64,000 bases of DNA from Pseudarthrobacter sp. C4D7 (lineage in GTDB: Bacteria > Actinomycetota > Actinomycetes > Actinomycetales > Micrococcaceae): the NCBI RefSeq assembly GCF_013359725.1, contig NZ_JABFMW010000002.1, forward strand, positions 186,001-250,000. Direction: 5' to 3'. The notes under the pieces were generated by a model. The model saw only the letters and a program-made list of their open reading frames with translations, was not told the origin of the DNA and made no database searches. The position numbers were made by a program, and so were the translations under genes. Positions 60,200-64,000 of the stretch are shown here, in pieces. Numbering within the stretch: position 1 is the stretch's first letter; each line of letters starts with the position of its first letter.

Positions 60200-61980
60200 T
60201 GACGGAGACGCTTTTTGGCGGTCCCACCCTGCCTCCGGCCTACCCGGAACGTGCAGCCTGGGGAACCGCCCCGAAACTCCGTGCCTGGCAGCAGGAAGCC
60301 CTTGACCTCTACCTGAAGAACAGCCCGCGCGACTTCCTCGCCGTGGCAACCCCGGGTGCAGGTAAAACCACGTTCGCGCTGCGTATCGCGTCCACGCTGA
60401 TCGATTCCGGCGCGGTGAACCGCGTGACGATCGTGGCGCCCACGGACCACCTCAAGCGCCAGTGGGCGGATGCCGCCGCCAAGGTGGGCATTGCCATCGA
60501 CCCCAACTTCAAGAACTCCGACGGACAGCACGGCCGGGGGTTCATCGGCGTGGCCGTCACGTACGCGCAGGTGGCCAGCAAACCCCTGCTGCACCGTGCC
60601 AAGACAGAGGCCGCCCGCACCCTGGTGATCCTTGACGAGATCCACCACGGCGGCGAGGCACTCTCCTGGGGCGACGGCCTGCGCGAGGCATTCGATCCCG
60701 CGGTGCGCCGGTTGTCCCTGACCGGTACGCCGTTCCGCTCGGACACCTCGCCCATCCCGTTCGTGGAGTACGCCGAAGACCGTGACGGCATCCGGCGGTC
60801 CAAGGCCGACTACACCTATGGCTACGGCAACGCCCTCCGTGACCATGTGGTCCGGCCTGTGATGTTCATGGCGTACTCCGGCCAAATGCGCTGGCGCACC
60901 AGCGCCGGCGAGGAGATGGCTGCCTCCCTTGGGGAGGCCGCCGTGACCAAGGACATCACCAGCCACGCATGGCGGACCGCCTTGAACCCGGCGGGCGAGT
61001 GGATCCCCGCTGTGCTGGCCGGTGCCGACAGGCGGCTCAGCGAAGTCCGGCGCACCGTGCCGGACGCCGGCGGCCTGGTCATCGCCACGGACCACGAGGA
61101 CGCCCGCGCCTACGCGGGCCAGTTAAAGCGGATTACCGGGGAGTCGCCCACGGTCATCCTGTCCGACGACGCCAAGGCCTCCAGCAAGATTGAGGAATTC
61201 GCCGCCGGCGACAAGCGCTGGATGGTGGCAGTGCGCATGGTGTCCGAAGGAGTCGACGTGCCCCGGCTGTCCGTGGGCGTGTATGCCACGTCCACCTCCA
61301 CGCCGCTGTTCTTTGCCCAGGCCGTGGGCCGCTTTGTGCGTGCCCGCAAGAGGGGCGAAACGGCTTCAGTCTTCCTGCCGTCCGTGCCGCAGCTGATGGC
61401 GCTGGCCAACTCCATGGAGATGGAGCGGGACCACGCACTGGACCGTCCCGAAAAGGAAGACGCCGACGGCCTCTTCAACCCGGAAGACTCGCTGATGGCG
61501 GAGGCCAACCGCGAGGACAAGGCCTCGGACAGCCTGACCAAGGGGAAGTTCGAGGCACTGGACTCCCAGGCGTCCTTTGACCGGGTACTGTTCGACGGCG
61601 GCGAGTTCGGCACCGGCGGTGAAGTCGGGTCCGACGACGAGATGGACTTCCTGGGGATCCCCGGGCTGCTGGACGCAGAGCAGGTGGGAACGCTGCTGCG
61701 CCAGCGCCAGCATGAGCAGCTGAACCGGAAGAACCGGAAGGGACCGGCAGCAGCGGAAACCGTAATACCCGCAGTACCGGACCACCGGATGCTGATGGAC
61801 CTCCGCAACGAGCTGGCCAAGAACGTGGCGGCCTGGTCGGCCCGGACCGGAACCCCGCACGGAGTGGTGCACACCAAGCTGCGCACCGTCTGCGGCGGGC
61901 CGCCGGTGGCACAGGCAAACGAGGAGCAGCTGAAGTCCCGGCTGCGCAAGCTCCAGGACTGGTTCGTGGGCCGTAAGTAG
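60199..61980 (+). CDS. DEAD/DEAH-box superfamily 2 helicase
   Basis: A 593-residue SF2 helicase. Motif I is TPGAGKTTFA, motif II is DEIHHG (DExH), motif III is SLTGTPFRSD, and motif VI is QAVGRFVRARK. The type resembles SSL2/RAD25-like and restriction-type translocases more than RNA helicases. The C-terminal 170 residues form an acidic linker and a helical domain ending RKLQDWFVGRK, unlike the classical helicase C end. GTG coupled to DUF3039. The substrate is unknown; DNA repair or defence are both possible. Confidence 0.88.
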   Translation: MTETLFGGPTLPPAYPERAAWGTAPKLRAWQQEALDLYLKNSPRDFLAVATPGAGKTTFALRIASTLIDSGAVNRVTIVAPTDHLKRQWADAAAKVGIAIDPNFKNSDGQHGRGFIGVAVTYAQVASKPLLHRAKTEAARTLVILDEIHHGGEALSWGDGLREAFDPAVRRLSLTGTPFRSDTSPIPFVEYAEDRDGIRRSKADYTYGYGNALRDHVVRPVMFMAYSGQMRWRTSAGEEMAASLGEAAVTKDITSHAWRTALNPAGEWIPAVLAGADRRLSEVRRTVPDAGGLVIATDHEDARAYAGQLKRITGESPTVILSDDAKASSKIEEFAAGDKRWMVAVRMVSEGVDVPRLSVGVYATSTSTPLFFAQAVGRFVRARKRGETASVFLPSVPQLMALANSMEMERDHALDRPEKEDADGLFNPEDSLMAEANREDKASDSLTKGKFEALDSQASFDRVLFDGGEFGTGGEVGSDDEMDFLGIPGLLDAEQVGTLLRQRQHEQLNRKNRKGPAAAETVIPAVPDHRMLMDLRNELAKNVAAWSARTGTPHGVVHTKLRTVCGGPPVAQANEEQLKSRLRKLQDWFVGRK

Positions 61981-61983
61981 CCT

Positions 61984-62616
61984 TTAGGCGATCTCTGCCC
62001 CGCCAAGTTCCATTTCGGCTACGGCGTCTTCCAGGTCCTCGGCGATGCCGGCGGTCAGCCGCCGCACCACGGTCACGCCGTAGCCGGCCTGGACGGCGTC
62101 GAGCGCGGTGGCCTTGACGCAGTAGTCGGTGGCAATGCCCACCACCACCACGTCCTCCACGTCGTGGCTCTGCAACCAGTCATCGAGGCCGATGGCATCC
62201 TCGTCGCTTTCCAGGTCCGCCTGGCCGCCGGGCAGGGCGCCTGGCTGGCGTTCGCCGGTGGGGACGGCGTCCTCAGGGGCCAGCAGTCCCTCAAAACCCG
62301 AGTAGGCGGCCGCGAACTGGCCTTTCCGGAAGTACGCGTCGATGTATTCCGTATCCAGGTCCGGGTGGAGATCGGCTCCACGGGTGCCTGCCACGCAGTG
62401 CCGGGGCCAGCTGTCTTTGTAATCGGGCGCCTCGGAAAAGTGGCTGCCGGGATCGATGTGCCAGTCCTGGGTGGCCACCACATGGTCGAATTCGGTGTGG
62501 TGGGCATCCAGGTATTCGCTGATGGCGCCGGCAACGGCGGCACCGCCCGCGACAGCGAGCGAGCCGCCCTCGCAGAAATCGTTCTGGACGTCCACGATGA
62601 TCAAAGCGCGGGACAT
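61984..62616 (-). CDS. pncA: Nicotinamidase
   Basis: A 210-residue isochorismatase-fold amidase making nicotinate from nicotinamide. Seen are VDVQNDFCEGGSL with the catalytic Asp, the metal-site region QDWHIDPGSHF, and VVGIATDYCVKATALDA with the catalytic Cys. The ATG shares one base with the pncB stop, so the two salvage enzymes are co-translated. Confidence 0.95.
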   Translation of the reverse strand: MSRALIIVDVQNDFCEGGSLAVAGGAAVAGAISEYLDAHHTEFDHVVATQDWHIDPGSHFSEAPDYKDSWPRHCVAGTRGADLHPDLDTEYIDAYFRKGQFAAAYSGFEGLLAPEDAVPTGERQPGALPGGQADLESDEDAIGLDDWLQSHDVEDVVVVGIATDYCVKATALDAVQAGYGVTVVRRLTAGIAEDLEDAVAEMELGGAEIA

Positions 62617-63944
62617 CAGTGCTCCTCGTAGATGGTGGGGATTGCGGCCTCGCCGCGCTGCAGGCGGTTGACCACCGGCGGAAGTTCAGCCATGGAATCG
62701 GCGTGGCGCTGCCGTGCACGCACAACGCCTTCGTGGCCGGTCCAGCCCGGCAGCAGTTCGCCGTTCTTCATGAACTGCTGCAGCAGCGGGCGGTCGTTGC
62801 CGTCGTCTTCGGGCCGGTGGCCCACCCCCACCACTTCCGCGGTGGCGGTCCCGCGTTCGTCCAGCTTCCGCAGTGCGTACTTGCGTCCGCCCACGCTTGC
62901 CTTGTTCTTGGCCGCCTTGGCAACGGAGACGAAGTTGCCGTCGTCGTCCGCGCGGCTGACCAGCTTGTAGACCATGCTCGCCGTCGGGGCGCCGGAGCCG
63001 GTCACCAGCGACGTTCCCACCCCGTAGGAGTCCACGGGAGCCGACTGCAGGGCCGCGATGGCGTATTCGTCAAGGTCCGAGGTGACCACGATCTTGGTGT
63101 GCTCGTTTCCGAGGTCGTCCAGGAGCCGCCGCACCCATTGGGCCTGGGCCACCAGGTCGCCCGAGTCCAGCCGGACTCCGCCCAGCCCCGGCCCGGCCAG
63201 CTCAACGGCCGTGCGGACTGCCTTCTCGACGTCGTAGGTGTCCACCAGGAGGGACGTGCCCTCGCCCAGCGAGTCAATCTGCGCCTGGAAGGCTTCCCGT
63301 TCAGTGTCATGCAGGAGCGTAAACGAGTGGGCTGCAGTGCCCACGGTCTTCACGCCGTAGCGGATGCCGGCTTCAAGGTTGGACGTACTGTCAAAGCCGG
63401 CAATGATCGCAGCGCGTGCGGATGCGGTGGCCGCTTCCTCGTGGGTGCGCCGGGAACCCATTTCAATGCAGGGGCGGCCGCCCGCCGCGGTGACCATCCG
63501 GGACGCGGCAGAGGCGATGGCGGTGTCATGGTTGAGGACGGACAGCAGGTAGGTCTCCAGCATGCAGGCTTCGGCGAACGAGGCCTCCACCACCAGGATG
63601 GGGGAGTTGGGGAAATACGCGTCCCCCTCGGCGTAGCCCCAGATGTCGCCGGAGAACTTGTAGGTGGCCAGGTATTCCAGGGTTTCCCGGTTGACCACGT
63701 TGGTGCGTTCCAGGAAATCCAGTTCAGCCTCGCTGAAACGGAAGTTTGCGATGCCCTCCAGGAGGCGCCCGGTGCCGGCCACAATTCCGTAGCGCCGCCC
63801 GTCCGGCAGGCGCCGCGCAAACGCCTCAAAAACGGACCTGCGGTGGGCCGCCCCGGAATGGAGGGAGGCCTGCAGCATGGTCAGCTCGTAGTGGTCGGTA
63901 TAAAAGGACGTGCGGGGATGGTCCCAGCCGGCTGAGGTGCTCAC
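62616..63944 (-). CDS. pncB: Nicotinate phosphoribosyltransferase
   Basis: A 442-residue enzyme making nicotinate mononucleotide with PRPP, the step after PncA in NAD salvage. The N-terminal FYTDHYELTMLQA and the VRLDSGDL motif are conserved. TAGAGT seven bases before the GTG at 63944 fixes the start and suggests a leaderless mRNA; the open frame to 63971 is upstream of that -10. pncB next to clpS is also seen in M. tuberculosis. Confidence 0.95.
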   Translation of the reverse strand: MSTSAGWDHPRTSFYTDHYELTMLQASLHSGAAHRRSVFEAFARRLPDGRRYGIVAGTGRLLEGIANFRFSEAELDFLERTNVVNRETLEYLATYKFSGDIWGYAEGDAYFPNSPILVVEASFAEACMLETYLLSVLNHDTAIASAASRMVTAAGGRPCIEMGSRRTHEEAATASARAAIIAGFDSTSNLEAGIRYGVKTVGTAAHSFTLLHDTEREAFQAQIDSLGEGTSLLVDTYDVEKAVRTAVELAGPGLGGVRLDSGDLVAQAQWVRRLLDDLGNEHTKIVVTSDLDEYAIAALQSAPVDSYGVGTSLVTGSGAPTASMVYKLVSRADDDGNFVSVAKAAKNKASVGGRKYALRKLDERGTATAEVVGVGHRPEDDGNDRPLLQQFMKNGELLPGWTGHEGVVRARQRHADSMAELPPVVNRLQRGEAAIPTIYEEH

Positions 63945-63951
63945 GAAAATC

Positions 63952-63976
63952 ACTCTACTGGCCAGCCACATAGAAT
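63952..63976. promoter_or_regulatory. Divergent leaderless promoters of pncB and the next gene
   Basis: Minus-strand TAGAGT (plus 63952-63957) lies seven bases before the pncB GTG at 63944. Plus-strand TAGAAT (63971-63976) lies six bases before the ATG at 63983. The two -10 elements are 13 bp apart. Confidence 0.55.
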
Positions 63977-63982
63977 GGACAG

Positions 63983-64000
63983 ATGACCATAAGCGTTGCG
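63983..64000 (+). CDS. clpS: 5' end of a gene, probably the ClpS adaptor
   Basis: Only six codons (MTISVA) lie in the window. TAGAAT six bases upstream supports a real start. The assignment to clpS is by conserved neighbourhood (clpS lies divergent to pncB1 in M. tuberculosis, Rv1331), not by sequence. Confidence 0.45.

Overview
The window looks like chromosome from a high-GC actinobacterium of the Micrococcaceae, most like Arthrobacter or Pseudarthrobacter. This rests on the strong G/C bias at third codon positions, many GTG and TTG starts, and protein character. The core gene order argS-lysA-hom-thrC-thrB-rho-prfA-prmC-sua5-wecA-atpIBEFHAGDC-DUF2550 ... nucS ... pncB/clpS follows the Mycobacterium tuberculosis Rv1292-Rv1331 stretch as I remember it. 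I see no insertion sequence, prophage, integrase, CRISPR array or rRNA. The genus is an inference; the phylum is fairly secure. Region 1 (1-8.8 kb): the end of a CNNM/CBS membrane protein; a zinc-uptake operon (znuACB) behind a 29-bp palindromic operator, with its likely regulator zur convergent to it; a beta-lactamase-fold hydrolase; and a divergent sulfur pair (cysteine desulfhydrase-like and mercaptopyruvate sulfurtransferase), the latter followed by a zinc alcohol dehydrogenase and a HIT hydrolase in coupled frames. Region 2 (8.8-18.7 kb): the RNA helicase hrpA, an intracellular-type M4 protease next to a protein that looks like its inhibitor emfourin, a cation diffusion facilitator, tRNA-Arg(CCG), and a three-gene minus-strand operon for a flavinylated electron-transfer chain (FMN-binding lipoprotein, ApbE flavin transferase, membrane RnfD/NQR2-type protein fused to a ferredoxin-NADP reductase module). 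Region 3 (18.7-42.4 kb), the conserved backbone: argS; lysA, hom, thrC and thrB for lysine and threonine; rho with a long disordered N-terminal domain; a 116-bp nested palindrome; prfA, prmC and sua5; a small cell-surface glycan group (TagA-type and GT2 glycosyltransferases, WecA/TagO-type initiating transferase); and the complete F1Fo ATP synthase operon followed by a DUF2550 gene. Region 4 (42.4-50.3 kb): a membrane esterase translationally coupled to a rhomboid-like/aminoacyl-phosphatidylglycerol synthase, a cold-shock gene facing them across a 21-bp bidirectional terminator, the mismatch endonuclease nucS, a small putative zinc protein, an alpha/beta hydrolase and an AI-2E-family permease. 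Region 5 (50.5-64 kb): an unrecognised surface protein, a thioredoxin-fold/TPR chaperone-like protein without active-site cysteines coupled to an Old Yellow Enzyme, a sodium/proton antiporter carrying a ubiquitin-protease-type zinc finger, an ABC exporter, nagB, a DUF3039/helicase pair, the NAD-salvage pair pncB-pncA, and the first codons of what is probably clpS. Across the window about a dozen genes show TAnnnT followed by 6-7 bases and then the start codon. That is the signature of leaderless transcription in actinobacteria, and it fixes several start codons.
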